From a virus, in the IMG/VR virus record IMGVR_UViG_3300046355_000083, positions 1-32,748 of that record: a DNA stretch of 32,748 nt. The stretch is one strand, 5' to 3'. The position numbers and the translations under genes were made by a program. Below the pieces are notes generated by a model, which ran no database searches, was not told where the DNA came from, and was given only the letters and a program-made list of their open reading frames with translations. Position 1 is the stretch's first letter. The number at the start of each line of letters is the position of its first letter. Below are positions 15,383 through 23,205 of the stretch, one piece after another.

Positions 15383-16005
15383 CAGAACTCACATTAGAAC
15401 AACTGAAACAGATGGTTCCTGGTAATACATATATTACACATTGGCACAATGCATTAGAAAAATTATTACCAGAATATGAAATTGATACACCACAAAGAAT
15501 TGCAGCTTTTGTTGCTCAGTGTGCTCATGAATCTGGTGGTTTCAAAGCAATTAAAGAAAATTTAAATTACAGAGCAGTTACTCTAAGAAAATTATTTCCT
15601 AAATACTTTCCAACGGATGAATTGGCAGCTGTTTACGCCAATATGTCAAACAAACAAGAAGCCATCGCTAACCGCATCTATGCTAATCGTATGGGTAACG
15701 GACCAGAAGAATCTGGTGATGGTTATAGATACTGTGGTCGTGGATTAATCCAATTGACCGGTAAAACAAATTACTCTCTATTTGCAGAGAGTTTAGAAAT
15801 TAGTGTTGAAGATGCTTCTGAGTATCTTCAAACATTTGAGGGTGCCGCACAATCTGCTTGTTGGTTCTGGGAATCAAACAACCTAAACAGATTTGCTGAT
15901 GTTGGTGATATCAAGGGTATGACTAGAGCTATTAATGGTGGTTATATTGGCCTTGAAGATAGAGAAAAACATTATCAACACGCATTACACGTTTTAGGAG
16001 TATAA
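15379..16005 (+). CDS. Endolysin, GH19 chitinase-like muramidase
   Basis: A 208-residue GH19 endolysin. AHESGGFKAIKE (about 49-60) contains the catalytic Glu51, and YRYCGRGLIQLTGKTNY (116-132) is the strongly conserved substrate-cleft motif. AQSACWFWES and TRAINGGYIGLEDR complete the family pattern. It cleaves peptidoglycan glycan strands. No signal peptide is seen, so it depends on the holin encoded two genes downstream. It begins in an ATGA overlap with the Rz-like gene, inside the lysis cassette. Confidence 0.92.
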   Translation: MTELTLEQLKQMVPGNTYITHWHNALEKLLPEYEIDTPQRIAAFVAQCAHESGGFKAIKENLNYRAVTLRKLFPKYFPTDELAAVYANMSNKQEAIANRIYANRMGNGPEESGDGYRYCGRGLIQLTGKTNYSLFAESLEISVEDASEYLQTFEGAAQSACWFWESNNLNRFADVGDIKGMTRAINGGYIGLEDREKHYQHALHVLGV

Positions 16006-16006
16006 T

Positions 16007-16360
16007 ATGGCAGACGAAAAAGAATCAGCAAAAGGCGCATTTATAGAGAAATTATTATTTGCACTTCTACCTTTATTGATTGGTTGCACAGGATACTTAA
16101 TCCAAGCATTAGGTTCAATCCAGCATGATGTAACTATTCTCAACAGCAAAGTATCTTTGGTAGTTACTAGCGACAATAAGCAAGCATCTAATACTGGTGC
16201 AGAGTTAGCCCGTGAAAAACTAAGACAAGATTTAGGTATTGAGATTCAAAAGAATCGTGATGCTATTGCTGAAAACCGTTTGCATATTGCTATCTTGGAA
16301 GAAAAGTTAGGCGTAGCCAAGAAAATTAAACCATTAAGAGCAAGCACAGTAGGAGAATAA
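16007..16360 (+). CDS. Single-TM coiled-coil protein of the lysis cassette
   Basis: A 117-residue protein with one hydrophobic segment (LLFALLPLLIGCTGYLIQAL, about 16-35), followed by a heptad-like helical region (about 36-104) and a short basic tail. It has a strong RBS (TAGGAG, spacing 6). Its place between endolysin and holin suggests a lysis accessory such as a holin partner, antiholin or spanin-like bridge. The N-terminus is short and charged, so the orientation cannot be settled. No family is recognised with confidence. Confidence 0.55.
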   Translation: MADEKESAKGAFIEKLLFALLPLLIGCTGYLIQALGSIQHDVTILNSKVSLVVTSDNKQASNTGAELAREKLRQDLGIEIQKNRDAIAENRLHIAILEEKLGVAKKIKPLRASTVGE

Positions 16361-16747
16361 ATGACACAACCTACTAAAGAGCAACAAGATTGGATGGTAA
16401 AGAAGTGGCGTCCAGCCATGGGTTGGACTTACATGGTAATTTGTATTTTGGATATGGCAATATTCCCTGTTTTATGGAGTGTAGCTCAAGTATTAACTAA
16501 ACAACCAATCACACAATGGAATCCACTAACGTTACAAGGTGCTGGTTTATTTCATTTAGCGATGGGTGCCGTTCTAGGTATTTCTGCATGGTCAAGAGGT
16601 CAAGAGAAGTTAGCTGGTGTTGCTGATGTTAAGTCACCATTACCTAGTTTCACACCTGCATCAACACCTAGTTTTTCAGCACCTGCACCATCAGTAGGTT
16701 TTGCTGGTAAGCTTACACCTCCACCTGCACCACAACCTGAACTTTAA
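16361..16747 (+). CDS. Holin (3TM/GTA-holin-like)
   Basis: A 128-residue membrane protein. WRPAMGWTYMVICILDMAIF (16-35) and LTLQGAGLFHLAMGAVLGIS (about 57-76) match the two conserved blocks of a phage holin family related to GTA_holin_3TM. The C-terminal 40 residues are a Pro/Ala/Ser-rich tail, probably cytosolic. It would form inner-membrane lesions that release the endolysin. An AGGAG site lies just before the ATG, at the end of the upstream gene. Confidence 0.78.
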   Translation: MTQPTKEQQDWMVKKWRPAMGWTYMVICILDMAIFPVLWSVAQVLTKQPITQWNPLTLQGAGLFHLAMGAVLGISAWSRGQEKLAGVADVKSPLPSFTPASTPSFSAPAPSVGFAGKLTPPPAPQPEL

Positions 16748-16757
16748 ATAAATAAAC

Positions 16758-16961
16758 ATGAAAAAACTAATTATTGCCTCATTATTGGGCTTGACTGTTG
16801 TAAATTACGGTGTAGCCGCTGAGAAAAAACAAGTATGTAAAGATGTCCTTGATAAAAAAGGTCAAGTGGTTAAAAACAAGGACAGTACAAATAAACAACA
16901 ATGTAAGACTATCAAGGTTCACAAGAAACTTGAAGGTACTAAAGTTACAGAGAAAAAGTGA
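16758..16961 (+). CDS. Small secreted basic protein
   Basis: A 67-residue protein with a clear Sec signal: KK then LIIASLLGLTVV, and a VAA cleavage site after about Ala21. The mature part of about 46 residues is lysine-rich with two cysteines (C27 and a second near C49), which could pair in the periplasm. The end (TIKVHKKLEGTKV) resembles small periplasmic proteins of proteobacteria. No good Shine-Dalgarno precedes the ATG. Function unknown; the position in the lysis cassette suggests an envelope role, or a host-acquired gene. Confidence 0.6.
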   Translation: MKKLIIASLLGLTVVNYGVAAEKKQVCKDVLDKKGQVVKNKDSTNKQQCKTIKVHKKLEGTKVTEKK

Positions 16962-17398
16962 TGTCTGAAGAATCTTATGCAGTGAATTTAAAGGTTGATG
17001 TTGGCGTTCTGAAAACTCAGGTGGCCACCTTAACCCAACTTTGTAATAAGATGGATTCCGTCATAGATAGACTGATGGAAAATCAAACTCGTATATCAGA
17101 ACAAATCTATGACGATATGGAAAAGAAAAAAACAGAAACCGTGTCGGATGTAAAAGAATTACATTCTCGCATAACAACAGTTGATAGAAACTTATCGGAT
17201 AAAATAGAATTAACCGAACGCCGTATTATGGAAGAAATTAAATCTTTACGTGATGATATTACCGAACATAATACAAAAGAAGATAGTGAAATCAAAAAAA
17301 TCCTAGAATGGAAATGGATGGCTGCAGGCGGTATAATTGTTCTTGCCTGGTTAGTATCCAATATCAATCTTACCAATATAGGCAAACTTTTCGGATAG
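16961..17398 (+). CDS. Tail-anchored coiled-coil protein
   Basis: A 145-residue protein, almost entirely predicted helix with heptads (about 10-115), ending in one hydrophobic segment (MAAGGIIVLAWLVSNI, about 121-136). ATG 16961 overlaps the previous TGA; a GTG three bases earlier is possible. Similar coiled-coil plus C-terminal membrane proteins occur in phage lysis modules without a proven role. It is the last gene before the replication promoter at 17400. Confidence 0.55.
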   Translation: MSEESYAVNLKVDVGVLKTQVATLTQLCNKMDSVIDRLMENQTRISEQIYDDMEKKKTETVSDVKELHSRITTVDRNLSDKIELTERRIMEEIKSLRDDITEHNTKEDSEIKKILEWKWMAAGGIIVLAWLVSNINLTNIGKLFG

Positions 17399-17399
17399 T

Positions 17400-17428
17400 T
17401 TGACTTTTTGTAACCTCTGTGTTACAAT
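17400..17428 (+). promoter_or_regulatory. Host-type (sigma70-like) promoter of the primase gene
   Basis: TTGACT at 17400-17405 and TACAAT at 17423-17428, separated by exactly 17 nt. The predicted start near 17435 is only about 3 nt before the primase ATG, so the mRNA may be leaderless. It marks the switch from the lysis cassette to the replication genes. Confidence 0.72.
17408..17427. promoter_or_regulatory. Operator-like palindrome over the primase promoter
   Basis: TTGTAAC (17408-17414) and GTTACAA (17421-17427) form a perfect 7-bp inverted repeat with a 6-nt spacer, lying between the -35 and -10 and covering most of the -10. Geometry fits a dimeric repressor site; the regulator is unknown. 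Confidence 0.5.
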
Positions 17429-17437
17429 CTTTACATT

Positions 17438-18466
17438 ATGAGCTTATTGATAGACCAAAAGTACACCCAACTTATCTCTCCACGATTTGAGAAGTTTCAA
17501 CGCAAGAGTGATTACCTCTATGCTTGCCGTTGTCCTCTATGTGGAGATTCCAAAAAGAATAAATCGAAAATGCGTGGTTATATTTACCGCAAAGGCAACG
17601 ATTTATTTTTCAAATGCCACAACTGCTCGGCAGGCACAAGTCTAGGCAATCTAATCAAACAATTAGATGCTGGCCTGTATAAAGAATATGTTATGGAAAG
17701 ATACAAGGCTGGTGAAACAGGCAACAATTCTTTCAAACAAGTCACCACGATTGCACCTCCTAGATTCGATAAACTAGATACCGATGTTACATATGAAAAT
17801 GCGGAAAGATGCGATAAGTTACCTGATAATCATTTCTGTATTCAATACCTAAAAAATAGAAGAATACCGCAAGATTATTACAAACTGTTATACTATACTG
17901 ATAACTACAAACAATTTGTATCCGAAGTATATCCACAGGTAGATAAAGAGATTACTGCCGATAAAAGGCTTGTAATTCCTTTCTATGACCAATATAATGG
18001 CTTGATTGCATTATCAGGCAGAGCATTAGAAGTTTCCGATTATAAACTAAGATATGTTACACTCAGAACAAACGAGAGTGAAGATAAACTTATCTATGGA
18101 ATGGATAGAGTAAATACAAATGAAACAGTCAGAATTGTTGAAGGTCCTATTGATAGTTTATTTTTGCAGAACTGTGTTGCGGCTGGAGACGCTAATCTCT
18201 CACTTGTGGCAAAAAGTATTTCATCAGGTAAAAAAGTTTTAATATTTGATAACGAACCACGCAATAAAGATATCGTTAGGATGATGCAAGATGCAATCAA
18301 ATTAGGTCATGATATTGTTATTTGGCCTGACACAATTGCACAAAAAGATATAAATGAGATGATTATGGGTGGTCGCACCAAAGATGAGATTGAAAGTATT
18401 ATAAGTAGTAATACATTTTCAGGTCTACAAGCACAGACGAAATTTGTTTTTTGGAAGAAAGTATAA
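17438..18466 (+). CDS. 61: DNA primase, T4 gp61-like
   Basis: A 342-residue primase. The N-terminal zinc-binding domain has C32-x2-C35 and C60-x2-C63 (RCPLCGDSKK, KCHNCSAG). The toprim domain has VEGPIDSLF (Glu235, Asp239) and IFDNEPRNKD (Asp271, Glu273). The order, length and C-terminal DINEMIMGG closely follow T4 gp61. It makes RNA primers for lagging-strand synthesis with the phage helicase. No Shine-Dalgarno precedes the ATG; with the promoter this suggests leaderless initiation. The start is supported by MSLLIDQKY, a natural N-terminus. Confidence 0.9.
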   Translation: MSLLIDQKYTQLISPRFEKFQRKSDYLYACRCPLCGDSKKNKSKMRGYIYRKGNDLFFKCHNCSAGTSLGNLIKQLDAGLYKEYVMERYKAGETGNNSFKQVTTIAPPRFDKLDTDVTYENAERCDKLPDNHFCIQYLKNRRIPQDYYKLLYYTDNYKQFVSEVYPQVDKEITADKRLVIPFYDQYNGLIALSGRALEVSDYKLRYVTLRTNESEDKLIYGMDRVNTNETVRIVEGPIDSLFLQNCVAAGDANLSLVAKSISSGKKVLIFDNEPRNKDIVRMMQDAIKLGHDIVIWPDTIAQKDINEMIMGGRTKDEIESIISSNTFSGLQAQTKFVFWKKV

Positions 18467-18470
18467 TAAC

Positions 18471-19154
18471 ATGAATGTGAAATTGGTAAGTTTTTCGGCA
18501 CCGTCACCTGAAATGCCGGTAGAAATTAAAGATGCACAAGACTTGATTGCGTTTTGTGCAAGGGTATCAAATCCTAGCAATCAATTAAACACAGAAACAT
18601 CAGAAAAATTAATTAGATATCTAATTAAGCACAAACACTGGTCTCCGTTGGAGATGGTAAGTGCTTGTTTAGAGATTGAAACAACGAGAGATATTGCTCG
18701 TCAAATGCTAAGACATAGAAGTTTTAGCTTCCAAGAGTTTTCTCAGCGATATGCTGACCCTACAAAAGACTTGGACTTTGTATTAAGAGAGGCACGATTA
18801 CAAGATACAAAGAACCGTCAAAATAGTGTAGAAATTTCAGGATCAACTCTAACGGAACAAAATTTGATTGAGCAGTGGAAATGGAAACAACAAGAAGTGA
18901 TTTCGGCAGCCCAACACGCATATGAATGGGCAGTTAATAATGGTATCGCAAAAGAACAGGCTCGTGCCGTGTTACCAGAGGGTAATACAGTATCAAGATT
19001 GTATATGAACGGTACACTTAGAAGTTGGATTCATTTTATAGAATTAAGAAGTGACAACGGTACACAAAAAGAACACCGTCAAGTCGCAATAGAATGTGCA
19101 AGAGCAATTGCCAGCGTATTCCCAATGGCAGATGAATTTATAACAAAAGAATAA
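18471..19154 (+). CDS. thyX: Flavin-dependent thymidylate synthase
   Basis: A 227-residue ThyX. The signature RHRxxSxxxxSxR is present as RHRSFSFQEFSQRY (about residues 81-94), and ARAVLPEGNTV and NGTLRSWIHFIELR complete the dUMP/FAD-binding pattern. It converts dUMP to dTMP using FAD and methylene-tetrahydrofolate. A longer in-frame start (18444) overlaps the primase gene; ATG 18471, four bases after the primase stop, is preferred. It feeds the same pathway as NrdA/NrdB directly downstream. Confidence 0.95.
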   Translation: MNVKLVSFSAPSPEMPVEIKDAQDLIAFCARVSNPSNQLNTETSEKLIRYLIKHKHWSPLEMVSACLEIETTRDIARQMLRHRSFSFQEFSQRYADPTKDLDFVLREARLQDTKNRQNSVEISGSTLTEQNLIEQWKWKQQEVISAAQHAYEWAVNNGIAKEQARAVLPEGNTVSRLYMNGTLRSWIHFIELRSDNGTQKEHRQVAIECARAIASVFPMADEFITKE

Positions 19155-19172
19155 TAATAATTGGAGTATTTA

Positions 19173-20963
19173 ATGGAAGATATCGTTCACGGTATTAAGG
19201 TAGACTATTCTCGGGATTCTTTGTTTGATGAATTAGGTGTCAAGCGATTGAAAGAATCTTATATGAGAGAAGATGAACAATCACCACAAGAAAGGTTTGC
19301 ATATGTATCAAAGGCGTTCGGCTCTAACCAGGAACACTCGCAGAGACTTTACGAATATAGTAGTAAACATTGGCTTTCTTATAGCACTCCCATTCTTTCT
19401 TATGGGCGTAGTAAGCGTGGCTTGCCTATATCATGTTTTCTCCCTTATCTTCACGATTCGGCAGAAGGTCTTGTCGATACTCTCTCGGAAGTAAACTGGT
19501 TATCAATGTTGGGTGGTGGTGTCGGTATTGGTATCGGCATTCGTAGTGCTGATGATAAATCAGTTGGTGTAATGCCTCACTTACGCACCTATGATTCATC
19601 TTCATTGGCATACAGACAAGGCAGAACACGCAGAGGTTCTTATGCAGCTTACCTTGATATCTCCCATCCAGATGTATTGATGTTCCTTGAGATTCGCAAG
19701 CCAACTGGTGACCAGAATATGCGATGCTTGAACCTACATCATGGTATCAATATCACTGATGACTTTATGCGATTGGTTGAAGCATCTATGCTTGACCCAC
19801 ATGCAGACGATACATGGGAACTAAAAGACCCAGCATCAGGTGAAGTACGTGATACAATACCTGCTCGTGAACTATGGCAACGTATTCTTGAAACTCGTAT
19901 GTTGACCGGTGAACCATACATTCACTACATCGATACAAGCAATCGTGCTATGCCACAATATCAAAAAGATAAAGGTTTGAAGATTCAACAATCAAACCTA
20001 TGCTCAGAGATTATTCTACCAACAAATAAAGATAGAACCGCCGTGTGTTGCCTATCATCGGTGAACCTAGAACACTATGATGAGTGGAAGAATGACCCAT
20101 TATTCTTACGTGATATGGCTGAGATGCTCGACAACGTTTTACAACATTTCATCGACAATGCACCAGAACCTGTTGCTCGTGCCAAATATTCCGCACAGAT
20201 GGAAAGAAGTATTGGTGTTGGTGCATTAGGTTTCCATGCCTACTTACAAAGAAATGGTCTCGCCTTTGAAGGTGTAATGGCAAAATCTGCCAATATTAGA
20301 ATGTTTAAACATATCAGAGGTAAATTAAATGAAGCAAATCTTGCATTGGGCGCCGAGCGTGGCAGCCCTAGTGATTGTGCTGGTACAGGTCTCCGCTTTG
20401 CTCACGTTATGGCTGTGGCCCCAAATGCTAGTTCTAGTATTCTCATGGGTAATACCAGTCCAAGTATTGAGCCTTATCGTGCTAATGCTTACAGACAAGA
20501 CACCCTCTCAGGATCCTTTTTAAATAAAAACAAGTGGTTAGATGTTATCATCAAAGAAAAGGTAACGGATCCTGGTGAGTACCAAGACATCTGGTCGTCT
20601 ATCATCGCTAATGATGGTTCTGTTCAACACTTGGATATTTTAGATGATATTCAAAAAGAAGTATTTAAAACTGGTATGGAAATTGACCAACGATGGGTTG
20701 TTGAACATGCTGCTGATAGACAAGAGTTTATTGACCAAGCACAATCACTCAACCTATTCTTTAGGCCTGATGTTAATATTAAATATCTTCATGCTTGTCA
20801 TTTCTTGGCATGGAAAAAAGGTCTCAAGACATTGTATTACTGCCGTAGTGAGAAATTGGCTAAGGCAGATAAGGTGTCTAAGAAGATTGAACGTGAAATT
20901 ATTAAGGAAATAAGTTTAATTGATATCGTTGGAGACGATGAATGTCTTGCTTGTAGTGGTTAA
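19173..20963 (+). CDS. nrdA: Ribonucleoside-diphosphate reductase, large subunit
   Basis: A 596-residue class I NrdA. Visible catalytic elements: the N-terminal active-site Cys in LPISCFLP, NLCSEI (Asn-Cys-Glu radical site), AVCCLSSVNLE (second redox Cys), the Tyr pair in LKTLYYCRS, and the C-terminal shuttle pair ECLACSG. It is much shorter than cellular NrdA of about 760 residues because the N-terminal ATP-cone is absent, so dATP feedback control is probably lost. GGAG at 19163-19166 fixes ATG 19173; the in-frame TTG at 19161 is unlikely. It works with NrdB to reduce NDPs. Confidence 0.95.
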   Translation: MEDIVHGIKVDYSRDSLFDELGVKRLKESYMREDEQSPQERFAYVSKAFGSNQEHSQRLYEYSSKHWLSYSTPILSYGRSKRGLPISCFLPYLHDSAEGLVDTLSEVNWLSMLGGGVGIGIGIRSADDKSVGVMPHLRTYDSSSLAYRQGRTRRGSYAAYLDISHPDVLMFLEIRKPTGDQNMRCLNLHHGINITDDFMRLVEASMLDPHADDTWELKDPASGEVRDTIPARELWQRILETRMLTGEPYIHYIDTSNRAMPQYQKDKGLKIQQSNLCSEIILPTNKDRTAVCCLSSVNLEHYDEWKNDPLFLRDMAEMLDNVLQHFIDNAPEPVARAKYSAQMERSIGVGALGFHAYLQRNGLAFEGVMAKSANIRMFKHIRGKLNEANLALGAERGSPSDCAGTGLRFAHVMAVAPNASSSILMGNTSPSIEPYRANAYRQDTLSGSFLNKNKWLDVIIKEKVTDPGEYQDIWSSIIANDGSVQHLDILDDIQKEVFKTGMEIDQRWVVEHAADRQEFIDQAQSLNLFFRPDVNIKYLHACHFLAWKKGLKTLYYCRSEKLAKADKVSKKIEREIIKEISLIDIVGDDECLACSG

Positions 20964-21000
20964 TATGTAACAGATTTCTCATGTTTGAACCATAAAATAG

Positions 21001-21008
21001 TATAAATA
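21001..21008 (+). promoter_or_regulatory. T4-type late promoter (TATAAATA) for the GIY-YIG endonuclease
   Basis: A perfect T4 late octamer (in AGTATAAATACTG) lies 17 nt before the ATG at 21026, leaving about 10 nt of leader with GAGGAG. It would switch this endonuclease on late, independently of the flanking early RNR genes. Confidence 0.65.
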
Positions 21009-21025
21009 CTGTTGAGGAGATTGAA

Positions 21026-21613
21026 ATGAAACCAACATATTTGTATATTAAACAACATGAGAAATCTGGTATGTTATACTTTGGTAAAACTACAAAGAAA
21101 GACCCATTTAAGTATAAAGGTTCAGGAAGACATTGGAAAAGGCATTTAAATGTTCATGGACAACATATTAAAACTATATGGGTCAGTGATTTATTCACAG
21201 ACAAAGATGATGTGGTTGAGTTTGCTGAATTTTTCAGTGATTTTTTTGATATAGTGAAATCTAAAATGTGGGCTAATGAAAAAAAAGAAAATGGTTTAGA
21301 TGGTGGCAGAGAGGCTGGTTTTATTGGTACAACAAATACTCCATTGACGAGAAAAAAAACATCTGATAGGATGAAAATTAATAATCCTATGTTTGATGAA
21401 AATGTTAAAAAGAAACACAAAGATAAAATAAACAGCCAAGAAGTAAGGGAAAAGAAATCCAAATCTAAAAAAGGCAACACTAATGTTAAAGGTAAATCCT
21501 GGTACAATAATGGAATAGAATGTGCTATGTTATTTGAAAAAGATGTACCTGAAGGTTGGAAAAAAGGCCGTTTGAATCCACATTGGAATTATAAGAGGAA
21601 AATTAATGAATAA
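21026..21613 (+). CDS. Freestanding GIY-YIG homing endonuclease
   Basis: A 195-residue protein. The N-terminal GIY-YIG domain is read as YLYIKQHEKSGMLYFGKTT, followed by KYKGSGRHWKRHL. NPMFDENVKKKHKDKI and related repeats in the middle (about 110-150) are NUMOD3-like DNA-binding stretches. The C-terminus GKSWYNNGIE plus PEGWKKGRL is typical of phage homing endonucleases. It sits between nrdA and nrdB, a classic target region for phage homing. GAGGAG gives strong initiation, and its end overlaps nrdB by 8 nt. Probably nicks or cuts RNR-gene DNA of related phages to spread itself. Confidence 0.85.
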   Translation: MKPTYLYIKQHEKSGMLYFGKTTKKDPFKYKGSGRHWKRHLNVHGQHIKTIWVSDLFTDKDDVVEFAEFFSDFFDIVKSKMWANEKKENGLDGGREAGFIGTTNTPLTRKKTSDRMKINNPMFDENVKKKHKDKINSQEVREKKSKSKKGNTNVKGKSWYNNGIECAMLFEKDVPEGWKKGRLNPHWNYKRKINE

Positions 21614-22604
21614 AAAAGAATTTAAAGATTTAAAATTGACAGATGCAAGAAATAGCTTTAAGCCTTTCAAATATCCATGGGCATATTCTGCTTGGCTTCA
21701 ACATGAGCAGTCACATTGGTTGCATACAGAAGTGCCTATGTTGGAAGATGTGAAAGATTGGAAAAAGAAATTGACTCCTAGTGAGAAACAATTTCTCACA
21801 CATATCTTCCGTTTCTTCACACAAGGTGATATCGATGTGGCAGGTGGTTATGTGAAGAACTATCTACCATATTTCCCACAACCTGAAGTGCGTATGATGT
21901 TGATGGGCTTTGCAGCTCGTGAGGCATTACATATTGCTGCCTATTCACACTTGATTGAAACACTTGGTTTACCTGATACCACATACAATGAATTCTTGGA
22001 GTATCAGGAGATGAGAGCCAAACACGATTATGTATTGGATATTTCAGATAAGAATGGTACAAAAGAAAACACCGCAAGGCATATTGCTGTATTCTCCGCA
22101 TTTACAGAAGGTATGCAGTTGTTTAGTTCATTCATTATGTTGTTGAATTTCCCACGACATGGTAAGATGAAAGGTATGGGTCAGATTGTTACTTGGTCTA
22201 TTGTTGATGAAACAATGCACGCTGAGAACATGATGAAACTGTTTAAGACATACATACATGAGAATCAAGAAATTTGGAATGATGAATTAAAAGAATCTAT
22301 ATACTCCATTGCTGAGCGTATGGTTGAATTGGAAGATAAGTTCATCGACTTGGCATTTAGTATGGGTGAGATGGAAGGCCTATCAGCTGATGAATTGAAA
22401 CAATACATTAGATATATTGCTGACCGCCGATTGATTGGACTTGGTATGAAAGGTATCTTCAAAGTTAAACGCAATCCATTACCTTGGGTTGAAGAAATGA
22501 TTAATGCACCAACTCATACAAATTTCTTCGAGAACCGTGCTACCGATTATGCAAAAGGTGCCTTGAGTGGTACTTGGAACGATGTATGGGGTAAAGCAGC
22601 ATGA
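21606..22604 (+). CDS. nrdB: Ribonucleoside-diphosphate reductase, small subunit
   Basis: A 332-residue class I NrdB, slightly shorter than the cellular protein. REALHIAAYSHLIE contains Glu106, His109 and the radical Tyr113. FTEGMQLFSSF supplies Glu168 and SIVDETMHAEN supplies Glu202 and His205. The first metal ligand lies in FTQGDIDVAGG. It generates the tyrosyl radical used by NrdA. AGAGGA precedes the ATG, inside the endonuclease gene end, showing that the homing gene is inserted with minimal disturbance. Confidence 0.95.
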   Translation: MNKKEFKDLKLTDARNSFKPFKYPWAYSAWLQHEQSHWLHTEVPMLEDVKDWKKKLTPSEKQFLTHIFRFFTQGDIDVAGGYVKNYLPYFPQPEVRMMLMGFAAREALHIAAYSHLIETLGLPDTTYNEFLEYQEMRAKHDYVLDISDKNGTKENTARHIAVFSAFTEGMQLFSSFIMLLNFPRHGKMKGMGQIVTWSIVDETMHAENMMKLFKTYIHENQEIWNDELKESIYSIAERMVELEDKFIDLAFSMGEMEGLSADELKQYIRYIADRRLIGLGMKGIFKVKRNPLPWVEEMINAPTHTNFFENRATDYAKGALSGTWNDVWGKAA

Positions 22605-23068
22605 AAAAGAATTATATAAGATATTGTATTATATCATCAATCATTTGTATTATTATGATTGTTCTGATGGGTACAGTGGCAGCACAAAAGACACCGCAAG
22701 GTGTTCTTTATGATGCACAAATTCTAAGAGTGAGTGATGGTGATACAGTAGTTATTGCCGCACCATTTTTACCAGCTCCATTGAAACCTGAATTGGCAGT
22801 ACGTATTTTTGGTGTTGATACACCAGAAAAAGGATTCAGAGGTCAATGTGAATCAGAGAAACAACGTGGTGAGGCAGCATCCGTATTTACTAAGCAACTT
22901 GTGACTGCCAGCACACAACGCCAAGTGGTTCTATATGGATGGGACAAGTTTGGTGGTCGTGTTTTAGGTGATATTATTCTAAATGGTCAATCTTTACGAA
23001 CACAACTAATTCAAAATGGTTTTGCTCGTGAATATTATGGAGATGCAAAACAGTCATGGTGTCAATAA
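22601..23068 (+). CDS. Membrane-anchored or secreted staphylococcal-type nuclease
   Basis: A 155-residue protein with an N-terminal hydrophobic segment (about 9-28, ending VAA) acting as signal or anchor. An SNase/TNase domain follows: RVSDGDTVVI, VRIFGVDTPEKG (catalytic Arg, Asp-Thr and Glu), the SEKQRGEAA helix, and KFGGRVLGDI (second catalytic Arg). It would act in the periplasm or at the membrane surface and hydrolyse DNA or RNA with calcium. It overlaps nrdB as ATGA. Its export makes it unlikely to act on cytosolic host DNA; see findings. Confidence 0.87.
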   Translation: MKKNYIRYCIISSIICIIMIVLMGTVAAQKTPQGVLYDAQILRVSDGDTVVIAAPFLPAPLKPELAVRIFGVDTPEKGFRGQCESEKQRGEAASVFTKQLVTASTQRQVVLYGWDKFGGRVLGDIILNGQSLRTQLIQNGFAREYYGDAKQSWCQ

Positions 23069-23205
23069 AACACAGCTGTTCTGAATGTGAATCTAAGTAT
23101 AAAATTGAATATGATGAAATAAATTGTGAAGATAGTCCTACATACTGTCCGTTCTGTTCTACCTATATACAGGAGAGCGAGATGGAACAGGATGAAGATT
23201 ATTAA
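23056..23205 (+). CDS. Small zinc-ribbon protein
   Basis: A 49-residue frame overlapping the nuclease end by 13 nt and the next gene by one base. Two CxxC pairs (CSEC near residue 8 and CPFC near 31) form a zinc ribbon with an acidic tail. The same small CxxC...CxxC architecture occurs in T4-like phages next to replication genes. It might bind nucleic acid or a polymerase subunit; function unknown. GTG at 23059 is an alternative start. Confidence 0.68.
   Translation: MVSIKHSCSECESKYKIEYDEINCEDSPTYCPFCSTYIQESEMEQDEDY

Noticed and set aside
16743-16750. TTTAAATA as a late promoter before the secreted protein
   Set aside because: It is only 7 nt from the ATG, which would leave almost no leader, and it differs from the consensus.
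18444-18470. Longer ThyX start inside the primase gene
   Set aside because: The extra residues are not ThyX-like, and ATG 18471 begins the expected first strand.
20964-21025. Group I intron between nrdA and nrdB
   Set aside because: Both RNR genes are intact and the gap is only 62 nt; the endonuclease is freestanding with no intron sequence visible.
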